From NCBI RefSeq assembly GCF_029840925.1, contig NZ_JAOCDM010000010.1, forward strand, positions 19,894-83,893: a DNA stretch of 64,000 nt. The letters run 5' to 3'. The translations under genes were made by a program, and so were the position numbers. Shown piece by piece: positions 1-10,026 of this stretch. The DNA comes from Pseudomonas sp. GD03858. GTDB taxonomy: Bacteria > Pseudomonadota > Gammaproteobacteria > Pseudomonadales > Pseudomonadaceae. The number at the start of each line of letters is the position of its first letter. Within the stretch, counting starts at the first letter, position 1. Below the pieces are notes generated by a model. That model worked only from the letters and a program-made list of their open reading frames with translations, was not told where the DNA came from and ran no database searches.

Positions 1-935
1 GCCTGCTGGCGCTCGCCAACCTCGCCTCGGCGCTGGCCCCGAACATCGGCTGGCTGCTGGCGGCACGGGTGCTGGTCGGCTTCTGCATCGGCGGCATCTG
101 GGCCATCGCCGGAGGGCTGGCCGCACGCCTGGTAGCCAACCCTGCCGTCGGCCTGGCGACGGCCATCATCTTTGGTGGCGTGGCGGCCGCCTCGGTGCTG
201 GGCGTGCCGCTGGGCGCGATGATCGGTGATTTCGTCGGCTGGCGCTGGGCGTTCGCCGGCATGGCCGCGCTCAGCGCATTGGTGCTGCTGTTGCACCTCG
301 CCGTGCTGCCGCCATTGCCTGTCGCCAGCGCGGTGACAGCGCGGCAGTTTTTCGCGCAGTCGGGCAATCGTGCGCTACGGATCGGGTTGCTGCTCACCCT
401 GTTGCTGGTGGCGGGGCACTTCCTGACCTTCACCTTCGTGCGCCCCCTGCTGCTTGGCTGGTCCGGGTTCGATGACCAGTGGATCGGCGCGCTGCTGTTC
501 GCCTATGGCGTGGCCGGGATGACCGGCAACTTCCTGGTCGGCCTGCTCGCCTCGAAGCGGCCGGGCACGACCTTGGCGCTGATCGCACTGGGACTGCTGC
601 TGGTGCCGGCGATGTTTCTGAGCGTCGGCCACACGCCTGTCGGCGGCACCATCGCGCTGCTGACCTGGGGCCTGGCCTATGGCGGCGTTTCGGTCGGGCT
701 GATGACCTGGATGATCAAGGCGGCGCCATCGGCGGTGGAGGTGGCCACGGCGCTGTACATTGCCGTGTTCAATGGCGCTATTGCCCTGGGATCGTGGGCA
801 GGAGGGCAGATCGTGGACGAGCTCGGTCTGGCCGACATGCTGTGGTTGGCCGCAGCGTTGGCAGGCGCAGCCCTGCTGCTGTCCCTGACACGCCTTGAAC
901 GACGCCAGGACGCCAGCGTCGCCAGGCACTGCTGA
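1..935 (+). CDS. MFS transporter (3' part; start lies before the window)
   Basis: The frame is open from base 3 to the TGA at 933-935, so the 5' end of the gene is missing. The visible ~310 residues are almost all hydrophobic segments. They include a GVPLGAMIGDFVGWRWAF-type motif after a membrane helix, typical of DHA1-family (AraJ/Bcr-like) drug or sugar efflux pumps of the inner membrane. About nine membrane segments can be counted, which fits the C-terminal three quarters of a 12-TM protein. The substrate cannot be told from sequence. A 12-bp hairpin follows the stop. In related genomes I expect this gene to lie just downstream of guaA; here a 5-kb insert separates them. Confidence 0.85.
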   Translation, partial: LLALANLASALAPNIGWLLAARVLVGFCIGGIWAIAGGLAARLVANPAVGLATAIIFGGVAAASVLGVPLGAMIGDFVGWRWAFAGMAALSALVLLLHLAVLPPLPVASAVTARQFFAQSGNRALRIGLLLTLLLVAGHFLTFTFVRPLLLGWSGFDDQWIGALLFAYGVAGMTGNFLVGLLASKRPGTTLALIALGLLLVPAMFLSVGHTPVGGTIALLTWGLAYGGVSVGLMTWMIKAAPSAVEVATALYIAVFNGAIALGSWAGGQIVDELGLADMLWLAAALAGAALLLSLTRLERRQDASVARHC

Positions 936-941
936 GAAACG

Positions 942-969
942 GCAAAGCCCGCCTGACGGCGGGCTTTGC
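942..969 (+). terminator. Rho-independent-like hairpin after the MFS gene
   Basis: A perfect 12-bp stem (942-953 with 958-969) and a TGAC loop begin 7 nt after the MFS stop codon. There is no clear T-run after it, so it may be a weak terminator or an RNA-stabilising hairpin. Confidence 0.6.
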
Positions 970-996
970 GCTTATCGGATCACGGCCCGGGCCGGG

Positions 997-1018
997 CGCG
1001 GGATCATTCCCACTCTAT
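997..1018. repeat. Candidate distal att repeat (copy of the guaA 3' end)
   Basis: These 22 bases align with 6068-6089, which spans the guaA stop codon, at 17 of 22 positions. The run TCCCACTC (1008-1015 and 6079-6086; GAGTGGGA on the guaA coding strand) is identical. On the minus strand this copy encodes ...I-E-W-E-stop, like the C-terminus of GuaA. The guaA 3' end is, to my knowledge, a reported integration site for genomic islands with this kind of core. The reading as an attachment site is inference. Confidence 0.6.
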
Positions 1019-1288
1019 TATCAATAGGTACCTATAGCCACTTTTAACCGTACTCCTTAAAGCAAATTCCATTTCGAGACCATGATAAATACCATGCGAA
1101 TGACTGCTCTTGAGAGTGATCTCGCTAGGAACACCTTCCCAAGGCAAGGCCGGTAAAAGCTGCCGCATCAAAACCGGAGTCCGGAGAACGTCAGTCCATA
1201 GTCGAATCTGGCGACTGATTTGGATATCGTCACATCCATGCTCTGAGAGGCTAGGAAGCGAACGGGTTGAGCGGATCCGGCTTGAGCC

Positions 1289-4200
1289 TTAACGACGCAG
1301 CGCAAATGCTGCAGCGTCCTCAGCGCCGTAAACCTCTGCGTCAAGCAGGCGCTCGTAGATCGTCATCGCACGAGTTTTGATCTCTATTGGTGAGCGCTGA
1401 AGTGCAATCACAAGCCCTATAAATTCGCCGTCGTACATCCCTCCAACGGTCCTATCTGGCGATTTACGTGCAAGCTCAGTTGCAGCCTCTGCGATTTCAA
1501 GCACCAGCATTTCAAAGCCTGGATAAAGCAACAGGTGCTGAAGCGAGCGTACAAACAGCAACCCCATCGACTCTCTGAGCAGATCAATATTTACTGCAAC
1601 AGAAGCCAGCAGGGCTCGCGTCATCTCATCGGGAGGTAATCGCTCGCCACAATCTACAGCTGTAGATAGCGCATGAGCCTCGAACCCACTAACAATGCTG
1701 GCCATAGAAATGAGGTAGGCATGCGAGCGGCTTCGAATATCGTGATCAAGTTCACCCCACCCCGCCGCTGCCGCAAATAACACACCAGACCTGGCGGAAA
1801 CATCATTCCCGCCCTTCACCGCTTCGACTATCTCGCCCATCCCACAAGAAGCAGTGCTATCGACAATCACGCTAGCAGCAGAGAACTCACCACCAATCTG
1901 CCTAAGCTTATGATCGCTATGAGTGAGCCAGAAGTTGACAATCTCCTGCTGTAAGCTCGTATGCATGCGAACGCGCAGGCGCCACAACGGCTGGACTACA
2001 GCTGCATCTTCAAACGCCGCTGGAAACCTCCGCCAGATCGCCTCAATCAGCTCGCCCACTCTTGCCGAATCTGCCCACCAAAGTTCATGCGACCTGAATA
2101 TTAGGATCGCACTCCAAACCTCGGGATCTTCAGGATAAGTAACGTGTAGTTCCAACTCCGAGAGCCAACCATCACAATCCACGCCGTCACGATAAATATA
2201 TCCCGCCGCGATCGCGGACAGCAGCGTAAAATTGCGCTGAGGGAGAAAATGCATCCCCCCGCCCCGGCCAAATAGCATGGCCTCAGGGCGTTGATCTGGT
2301 TTTTCATTCCTCTCACGATTGGATTTGTTTAACTCGGCGTGACGTAGTGTTTCTGCGGCCAACACATTGGGGTCGCGCTGCAGCCAGCCTTTGAGCAACT
2401 CGATGTCACGACCCTCAAGACCTTTCAGGCGTTTAGCGAGTACCTCCATGGCGCTGGCAACATCGTGGCGAAAGCTAGTCGACGAAAAGCCACGGGACTG
2501 GGCATCCCAAATCAAAGCTTTCTGTGTCTGAGCGTCAACTGCCTCAACCGCCGACAACTCCCTAATCGCGGCGCCTGTAACCTGCTCGTGCAGACCCGGC
2601 TGTAAACGCGGAATGATACGAAGAACACGATCTGGAAACGACTTCGCAAACGCAGCAAAAGCCCGAGACAACTCAGTAACACCACCCTTCAACCAGTGTT
2701 TCGGGTGCTCATGACGCCCAGTGTGGTCATTTACTGCATCGAGCATTTTGATAATCGCATCGTCACTGGCTTTCGCCATCTGATCGTGGCTCATGGGTGA
2801 TCCAACGAACTGCGCCATCCTCCGACCGCCACGCTTTGCTCGTAGCGTGGGCTGTTCGGCCTGCCACTCCTCAACTTGCCTACGACGACGGGGTGTCAGT
2901 ACTTGCACAGGTAGTTCGGCAAGTAAACGCAACCTCCGCTCATCAGACCAACGGAGCAATTGCCTTCGATGGGCAGGATCTCGCTCTTCCTGTAATTCTT
3001 CCCCCCAAGGCTCCCAAGCCTCAATGTAATCGCGCATCCGCTCAATATCAGCGAGCGAGAGGTAGGGAGTGATCTGGGCAATCAGTGTGCTTGACGACCA
3101 ACCACAGATCATGTGGCCGACACTTCTTTCATCATCGAACATATCGCTACCTAGATGAAGACGCCGCTGATCGGTCAGGAGAAACGCAAGCGCATACTCA
3201 GCAAATACAGCCGAGTTCGCCGCCAGGGTATCGGCCACTAGCGACTGGACCTCATCAATTTCTACAGCACCAACAGTAACAAGCAAGGTGCGCACACCTA
3301 GCGGGTCAGAAACTGCTGACTCTTCGAGCACACTTCGCAGGAGCTGCGTCAAATGCCCTTGGCCAGAGTCATGTTTCCAATCGTATGGAACAGATATCGA
3401 TTGCGGATACCGATGCCCTGGCCGTCCATCACCAACCTCTCGCGATGCCACCCCGACAAACCAAGGCAGGAGCCGTTCGGCACAATAGAGCGGTGCGGCT
3501 GCCGCAATCTTTTCAATGCCATAAACGCTGATGTCATTGTGCCGATCCGCAGGCTGCAACTCAGCCCAAAATGAAATGAGATCCAAAGCAACGTGAGTAT
3601 TACCGTTCTCATGTAAAGTTTTGGTGTAATGGGATATCGCCCAATCTGCCAACATCGTTCGATTAAAGATCGTACGGACATGGGCGATTGCACGGTCGGT
3701 CGCAATACCAGAACGCTCAAAGAGACTAAACACATCTCCGTCATGTGAAGTATCCGACCAATAGCGGTCGACCAGATCCATAACTTTGCTCGAGTCCTCA
3801 GCAACTTCTCGAACGAGCAACATGGTCGCATTCCAGCGATGCTTTTCGTCCTGTAGAAGAAAAGGAAGGAGCGGCAGCACCCCTGACCTCCAGCACGGCC
3901 ATCTTGTCGCTAGCTGCCTGAATGCCCGATTCGCAAGTGCATGATCGTTACGCGCCATCCAATCGACCCAAGCAATATCACTTGCACTTGGATCATCAAC
4001 ACTCGCCAAATAATCGGCCACAAGATGGCGCAAATGTCTGCGTGTCTTGGGGTTTGGTAGCAACAAGCGAATAGCAACCTCATAGGAAGCCGTATCAACC
4101 CTTCGCATGTGCTCAAGGCCGCGCAAGACTGTTCCCCGCGCAAATAAGCCTTCTTGGCGACTCCATGCATAATCAGCCAGCTCTTGTGCGGTTCGGAGTG

Positions 4201-5911
4201 TCTTAGCTTGGAAATCATCGAGCCATGACTGATGACTGAATCCGATACTGGCGTCTTCGCGGATGACGATGCCAATTGACTCGGCCCAACGCAGCATCTC
4301 GCTGTAATCAGGATCATAGTGAGCGGCCGGCCGCCAGAGGCTCTCATACTGAGTCATGTCAGCTGCGAGTTGGCGCAAGAACGCCAGACACGAAGCACGC
4401 GCAGTCCCTACAGGTAGTTTTTTGTCGAGCCATCGATCAAGTAAGTTTGCTGCTGTAAAATCCGCAGGATTCAAGCCAGACTTGGCAAGATCAACGTATA
4501 TAGCGAGAGCAAAAGGTGTACGCAGCGTCTCTTTGAGACTATCCGGCACAACCGTGGAGTCAATACCGAGTTCACCAAGCAGTGTGGATATCCGCTCGAA
4601 CGGAGGCAGAGCAAGTAGTAACTCATCCGCATCAAGTAACCTAAATCGAGCGTCGAACTTCGCCTCAAATGGTCGCGAAGAAACGATTACGTGAATGGGA
4701 AGTTTATTGCCCTCTTGACTCTCTGCCTCCTGTAGCCGAGACGCAAGGCGAAGTAAGACCTGCATGCGCTGTGAACTTTGGTCCATCACTTCACTGACAG
4801 CGTCAAGCTGATCAATGATCAACACAACCGGGGCTTCAACCGCCAGCGAGAGAAGCTCCTGTTCGATGTCACCTGACATACCAAGATCGCGAGCGAGGTC
4901 GGCGAAATTCACAATATTAGGGCTAAGCATGTCGGCCTTTATCGCTAGCACAATCTGGCCGCGGGCTTTGAGGGCACAATACAGCTCAGCGAGAAGTGCT
5001 GACTTCCCAGTCCCTGCGCCTCCGACGACTAACGTAGAGCCTGCAGGGTGCCGACTGATCCGGTGGATCAGATCGTCGAATTCTGGTCGCTCTATATGCT
5101 GCCCCCAAATCTGTTGAGACCAGTCGGCCAGACCGCGCGACCCCCGTGTTATGTCTTCCTCAACATCAGCTCTGGTGAATGTTTGTGTGGTCTTTGAGAC
5201 TAAGCCAGCTGCAGCGAACCGAGCCTCAATCATGGCCTCGGCATCCTCCACAGCCACAACAAGTTGAACTTTGAAAAAACGTTGGCGGACAGCAGGAATG
5301 TCCTCCAGTAACGCATCTAGGTCGACTGGTCTATGAAGCTCATATTTCAGGTTCTTCAGGGCAGCTCTGATGCCTGGCATGACAGCCTCGATCTTCAGCA
5401 TCGAGAATGCTTCATACTTTTTAATGACATCGGCAACCAGACTTAAAAGCTCAGTTTCATTGGCAGTTAGCCAAGTCTGTGGTGCATCGAAAAAATCGGT
5501 TGTAGTGCTGGCAGGATCCGAAGCAAGGGCAAGAACAAATCGAAAACTAGCCGGGTCCGGCATAAGCGCCGGCTCAAGCACAACATTTAGAAGGAACTTA
5601 ATTACCTCACGGAGCGTGTCCGGCCGGGTGAAACCGGCCTTAACCTTTTTGCACTGAATAAGCCCAACTGGCTTCTCATCCTTCGTGAGCCAAACATCCC
5701 GTCCTTGATCAGCTCCTGTGACCATCAAGCGAAGATTGCTGTACCACGACGACTCAGATGCACGCCCTCGATAGATGCTGTACAAGAGAAGTTCAAAATC
5801 AGCGTCCGTTAACGCAAGATAATTTGCTCTATCTGGTCCCACACGCCCTTCGTCTACTGCCCTGACGTGAGCGTACGCAACGTTAATCTCATCATCTGTG
5901 AGGACTTTCAT
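1289..5911 (-). CDS. STAND-type P-loop NTPase with N-terminal PD-(D/E)xK nuclease; Avs-like antiphage protein
   Basis: This is a very large protein of 1540 aa. I place the start at the ATG at 5911 because GGAAG precedes it by 6 nt; the frame is open further upstream only to a TTG at 5995. Residues 36-90 look like an Mrr-type endonuclease core: an acidic helix (DFE, 38-40), GADQGRD (66-72) and IQCKK (85-89), i.e. D-x(n)-QxK. A P-loop NTPase follows, with Walker A GGAGTGKS (297-304), Walker B VVLIIDQLDAV (362-372) and a sensor-like SSRPF (411-415). The remaining ~1000 residues are alpha-helical without an obvious motif, like the TPR/HEAT sensor half of STAND proteins. Order and length match the Avs family, especially the Mrr-nuclease type (Avs4), which binds a phage protein, oligomerises and cleaves DNA. 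The gene is clearly lower in GC than all other genes here and stands alone in a putative guaA island. The phage-defence role is inference from architecture and context. Confidence 0.75.
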   Translation of the reverse strand: MKVLTDDEINVAYAHVRAVDEGRVGPDRANYLALTDADFELLLYSIYRGRASESSWYSNLRLMVTGADQGRDVWLTKDEKPVGLIQCKKVKAGFTRPDTLREVIKFLLNVVLEPALMPDPASFRFVLALASDPASTTTDFFDAPQTWLTANETELLSLVADVIKKYEAFSMLKIEAVMPGIRAALKNLKYELHRPVDLDALLEDIPAVRQRFFKVQLVVAVEDAEAMIEARFAAAGLVSKTTQTFTRADVEEDITRGSRGLADWSQQIWGQHIERPEFDDLIHRISRHPAGSTLVVGGAGTGKSALLAELYCALKARGQIVLAIKADMLSPNIVNFADLARDLGMSGDIEQELLSLAVEAPVVLIIDQLDAVSEVMDQSSQRMQVLLRLASRLQEAESQEGNKLPIHVIVSSRPFEAKFDARFRLLDADELLLALPPFERISTLLGELGIDSTVVPDSLKETLRTPFALAIYVDLAKSGLNPADFTAANLLDRWLDKKLPVGTARASCLAFLRQLAADMTQYESLWRPAAHYDPDYSEMLRWAESIGIVIREDASIGFSHQSWLDDFQAKTLRTAQELADYAWSRQEGLFARGTVLRGLEHMRRVDTASYEVAIRLLLPNPKTRRHLRHLVADYLASVDDPSASDIAWVDWMARNDHALANRAFRQLATRWPCWRSGVLPLLPFLLQDEKHRWNATMLLVREVAEDSSKVMDLVDRYWSDTSHDGDVFSLFERSGIATDRAIAHVRTIFNRTMLADWAISHYTKTLHENGNTHVALDLISFWAELQPADRHNDISVYGIEKIAAAAPLYCAERLLPWFVGVASREVGDGRPGHRYPQSISVPYDWKHDSGQGHLTQLLRSVLEESAVSDPLGVRTLLVTVGAVEIDEVQSLVADTLAANSAVFAEYALAFLLTDQRRLHLGSDMFDDERSVGHMICGWSSSTLIAQITPYLSLADIERMRDYIEAWEPWGEELQEERDPAHRRQLLRWSDERRLRLLAELPVQVLTPRRRRQVEEWQAEQPTLRAKRGGRRMAQFVGSPMSHDQMAKASDDAIIKMLDAVNDHTGRHEHPKHWLKGGVTELSRAFAAFAKSFPDRVLRIIPRLQPGLHEQVTGAAIRELSAVEAVDAQTQKALIWDAQSRGFSSTSFRHDVASAMEVLAKRLKGLEGRDIELLKGWLQRDPNVLAAETLRHAELNKSNRERNEKPDQRPEAMLFGRGGGMHFLPQRNFTLLSAIAAGYIYRDGVDCDGWLSELELHVTYPEDPEVWSAILIFRSHELWWADSARVGELIEAIWRRFPAAFEDAAVVQPLWRLRVRMHTSLQQEIVNFWLTHSDHKLRQIGGEFSAASVIVDSTASCGMGEIVEAVKGGNDVSARSGVLFAAAAGWGELDHDIRSRSHAYLISMASIVSGFEAHALSTAVDCGERLPPDEMTRALLASVAVNIDLLRESMGLLFVRSLQHLLLYPGFEMLVLEIAEAATELARKSPDRTVGGMYDGEFIGLVIALQRSPIEIKTRAMTIYERLLDAEVYGAEDAAAFALRR

Positions 5912-6015
5912 ACTGGTCTTCCATATTTGACGATTTCCAGCTTCCGACAAAGAGCTGCTGCCAACACAATGCGGCACTTTCAATAGCGAGACCAAGCGCC
6001 GCCAGTGCAGACATG

Positions 6016-6037
6016 AAAAAACCGGCCAAAGCCGGTT
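6016..6037 (-). terminator. guaA terminator
   Basis: AACCGGC and GCCGGTT (6020-6026, 6031-6037) pair around a 4-nt loop. On the minus strand a T-run follows, about 40 nt after the guaA stop. If the att interpretation is right, this terminator is carried by the island side. Confidence 0.8.
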
Positions 6038-6067
6038 CTTTCATACAGTCATGCAGTCGTGCAGCAC

Positions 6068-6089
6068 TGCGGGGTTACTCCCACTCGAT
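6068..6089. repeat. Candidate guaA-proximal att repeat
   Basis: This copy spans the guaA stop codon and last codons (core 6079-6086) and matches 997-1018 at 17 of 22 positions. The 5071 bp between the cores would be the inserted segment. Confidence 0.6.
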
Positions 6090-7652
6090 GGTGGCCGGCG
6101 GCTTGCTCGACACGTCGTAGGTGACGCGGGAGATGCCGTCGATTTCGTTGATGATGCGACCGCTGACGGTTTCCAGCAGCTCGTACGGCAGGTGTGCCCA
6201 GCGCGCGGTCATGAAGTCCACGGTCTCGACGGCGCGCAGGGCCACGACCCAGGCGTAGCGACGACCGTCGCCGACGACGCCGACCGACTTGACCGGCTGG
6301 AACACCACGAACGCCTGGCTGGTCTTGTGATACCAGTCGGCCTTGCGCAGTTCTTCGATGAAGATGTGGTCGGCGCGACGCAGGATGTCGGCGTATTCCT
6401 TCTTCACCTCACCGAGAATGCGCACGCCCAGGCCCGGGCCCGGGAACGGGTGGCGGTAGACCATGTCGTACGGCAGGCCCAGTTCCAGGCCGATCTTGCG
6501 CACTTCGTCCTTGAACAGTTCGCGCAGTGGCTCGACCAGCTTGAGGTTCATCTCCTCCGGCAGGCCACCGACGTTGTGGTGCGACTTGATCACGTGGGCC
6601 TTGCCACTCTTGGCGCCAGCCGACTCGATCACGTCCGGGTAGATGGTGCCCTGGGCGAGGAACTGGATGTTGTCCAGCTTGCTGGCCTCGGCATCGAACA
6701 CGTCGATGAAGGTGCGACCGATGATCTTGCGCTTTTTCTCCGGGTCGGCTTCGCCGGCCAGGTTGTCGAGGAACTGCTTCTCGGCGTCGGCGCGGATGAC
6801 CTTGACGCCCATGTTCTCCTTGAACATGGCCATCACCTGGTCGCCTTCGTGCAGGCGCAGCAGGCCGTTGTCGACGAACACGCAGGTCAGCTGGTCGCCG
6901 ATGGCGCGGTGCAGCAGCGCGGCAACCACGGAGGAGTCGACACCGCCGGACAGGCCCAGCAGGACGTTGGCCGAACCAACTTGCTCGCGAACCTGGGCGA
7001 TGGCGTCTTCGACGATGTTGGACGGGGTCCACAGGGCTTCGCAGCCACAGATGTCCTGGACGAAGCGCGACAGGATGCGACCGCCTTGCTTGGTGTGGGT
7101 CACTTCCGGGTGGAACTGCACGCCGTAGTAGCCCAGGGCATCGTCGTACATGCCGGCGATCGGGCAGCTCGGGGTGCTGGCCAGCACGCTGAAGTTGCCC
7201 GGCATCTGGGTGACCTTGTCGCCGTGGCTCATCCACACGTCCAGGCCCAGCACGCCGTCATCGTCGACGTGGTCTTCGATGCCGTCGAGCAGGCGGCTCT
7301 TGCCGACCACGTCGACGCGGGCGTAGCCGAACTCGCGCAGGTCGGAACCTTCGACCTTGCCGCCCATCTGCTCGGCCATGGTCTGCATGCCGTAGCAAAT
7401 GCCCAGTACCGGGACCTTCAGGTCGAACACGGCCTGCGGGGCGCGTGGGCTGTTGGCTTCGTGGACCGACTCGGGGCCACCGGCCAGGATGATGCCGCGC
7501 GGGTTGAATTCGCGGATCGCTTCATCGTCCATGTCGAACGGGTGCAGCTCGCAGTACACACCGATCTCGCGCACGCGGCGGGCGATCAGCTGGGTGTACT
7601 GGGAACCGAAATCGAGGATCAGGATGCGGTGAGCGTGAATGTCGAGGGCCAT
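6075..7652 (-). CDS. guaA: GMP synthase (glutamine-hydrolysing)
   Basis: This 525-aa enzyme converts XMP to GMP with glutamine and ATP, the last step of de novo GMP synthesis, in the cytosol. The N-terminal class I glutamine amidotransferase domain shows the nucleophile Cys86 in GICYGMQ and the His/Glu pair in FHPEVTHT. The ATP-pyrophosphatase domain follows with the P-loop SGGVDSS near residue 235, then the dimerisation domain ending in ATIEWE. Length is normal for the family. It is co-directional with guaB, 154 bp downstream of it, with a tandem-repeat hairpin between them. Its 3' end forms one side of the putative island attachment repeat, and the coding sequence is intact. Confidence 0.97.
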   Translation of the reverse strand: MALDIHAHRILILDFGSQYTQLIARRVREIGVYCELHPFDMDDEAIREFNPRGIILAGGPESVHEANSPRAPQAVFDLKVPVLGICYGMQTMAEQMGGKVEGSDLREFGYARVDVVGKSRLLDGIEDHVDDDGVLGLDVWMSHGDKVTQMPGNFSVLASTPSCPIAGMYDDALGYYGVQFHPEVTHTKQGGRILSRFVQDICGCEALWTPSNIVEDAIAQVREQVGSANVLLGLSGGVDSSVVAALLHRAIGDQLTCVFVDNGLLRLHEGDQVMAMFKENMGVKVIRADAEKQFLDNLAGEADPEKKRKIIGRTFIDVFDAEASKLDNIQFLAQGTIYPDVIESAGAKSGKAHVIKSHHNVGGLPEEMNLKLVEPLRELFKDEVRKIGLELGLPYDMVYRHPFPGPGLGVRILGEVKKEYADILRRADHIFIEELRKADWYHKTSQAFVVFQPVKSVGVVGDGRRYAWVVALRAVETVDFMTARWAHLPYELLETVSGRIINEIDGISRVTYDVSSKPPATIEWE

Positions 7653-7667
7653 GACTCAATCTCTGAT

Positions 7668-7796
7668 GCAGCCGCAAGCTTCAAGCCGCAAGCTGCAAGT
7701 TGATCGGGGAAAACGCGGTAGCGGCTGCAGCGCAGCTACCGCTTGTAGCTTGTAGCTTGTAGCTTGTAGCTTGTAGCTTGAAGCTTGCAACTGACG
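7668..7796. repeat. Palindromic 7-bp-unit repeat between guaB and guaA
   Basis: The left arm is built of AAGC-type units (GCAAGCTTCAAG, from about 7674). The right arm carries five consecutive TAGCTTG units (about 7746-7780), then AAGCTTGCAACT. The arms are largely complementary, so the transcript could fold into a long hairpin in the guaB-guaA intergenic mRNA. Related elements lie at 9351-9437 and 48011-48101. The tandem units make copy-number variation between strains likely. Confidence 0.8.
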
Positions 7797-7806
7797 ACTG
7801 GAGGCG

Positions 7807-9348
<1,542 letters not shown>

Positions 9349-9350
9349 TC

Positions 9351-9437
9351 AAGCTTCAAGTTACAAGCGGCAAGCTACAAGAAGTCGCAGGACGTACGGA
9401 CCGCTTTTTCTTGAAACTTGCGGCTTAAAGCTTGCCG
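9351..9437. repeat. Palindromic 7-bp-unit repeat upstream of guaB
   Basis: Two largely complementary arms of about 38 nt (9351-9388 and about 9400-9437) are built of AAGCTNC-type units. The right arm overlaps the last codons of the zinc-ribbon gene that ends at 9425. It is the same family as 7668-7796 and 48011-48101. Confidence 0.75.
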
Positions 9438-9979
9438 CTGACTTGCACCACCGCCACCGGCTGGTCCAGCCAGTCGGCGAAGCTGTCGAGAAAGGCCTGG
9501 GTGAACCCGGCCTCGCCCCAGTTGTTGAAGATGAACCCCAGGTTGGAAAAGGCACAGGGCTGCAGGTAGAGGAAGCCATTGATGTCATCCTCGAAGCCGC
9601 ACAGCGGGCAGGTGAAATTGTCGCTCACCCCCGGCATCCATTCTTCCAGGCTCTCGAACAGCGGCTCGCCCACCTCGCGCCGGCATTCCGGGCAGCCGGC
9701 CTCTTCGAGAAAACCGTCGGTGGGGGTGTAGATGCAGCGCTTGAGCATCACCTCCAGGCCATTGACCTGCTCGCCAAGCGGTAGCTTGTGCGGGTGCAGG
9801 GCCACCTTGCGCGCCCCCTCGGCCAAGGCATGGCCCATGCGGTTACCGGTACGGCCACAGGTGGTCAGCTGTTCCTCGACGATCTTCTCGCGCACCAGCC
9901 AGCGCAGGATGGCGCGGGCACGGGCCTCGTGGACCGGCACGGTGGAGAGTTTGGGGACGATGATGCTCTGGGTGTTCAT
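9425..9979 (-). CDS. Conserved hypothetical protein with a zinc-ribbon
   Basis: I do not recognise a function for this 184-aa soluble protein. It has two CxxC knuckles (CPEC near residue 96 and CPLC near residue 124), which together can bind one zinc ion, and no signal peptide or membrane segment. Homologues I recall in pseudomonads sit next to guaB and have sometimes been named sugar ABC transporter ATPase; there is no P-loop here to support that. The gene is about 150 bp upstream of guaB on the same strand. Its 3' end is part of a dispersed palindromic repeat. Confidence 0.75.
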   Translation of the reverse strand: MNTQSIIVPKLSTVPVHEARARAILRWLVREKIVEEQLTTCGRTGNRMGHALAEGARKVALHPHKLPLGEQVNGLEVMLKRCIYTPTDGFLEEAGCPECRREVGEPLFESLEEWMPGVSDNFTCPLCGFEDDINGFLYLQPCAFSNLGFIFNNWGEAGFTQAFLDSFADWLDQPVAVVQVSGKL

Positions 9980-10026
9980 GCGCGAGGGGCCTGCGGACTG
10001 CGGTGGTCGCGCATTCTACCGCCTGC

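Larger units (their letters stand above)
936..1288. other. Gap between MFS gene and STAND gene: hairpin, guaA-like repeat, unexplained open frame
   Basis: This 353-base stretch holds the hairpin at 942-969, the guaA-3'-end-like repeat at 997-1018, and a more AT-rich remainder. On the minus strand, the frame of the upstream STAND gene stays open for 94 codons after its TAA, from 1288 down to a TGA at 1004-1006, and ends in the residues IEWE, the same last four residues as GuaA. An ATG at 1168 could start a 54-residue peptide, but I see no good ribosome binding site for it. I call no gene here. Confidence 0.6.

Noticed and set aside
1110..1292. A 60-codon plus-strand frame starting with TTG next to the STAND gene.
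   Set aside because: It has no ribosome binding site, no family features, and overlaps the STAND stop and its in-frame continuation.
7741..7790. Tandem repeat that could be taken for a small CRISPR array.
   Set aside because: Units are 7 bp and contiguous with no spacers, and no cas gene is in the window.
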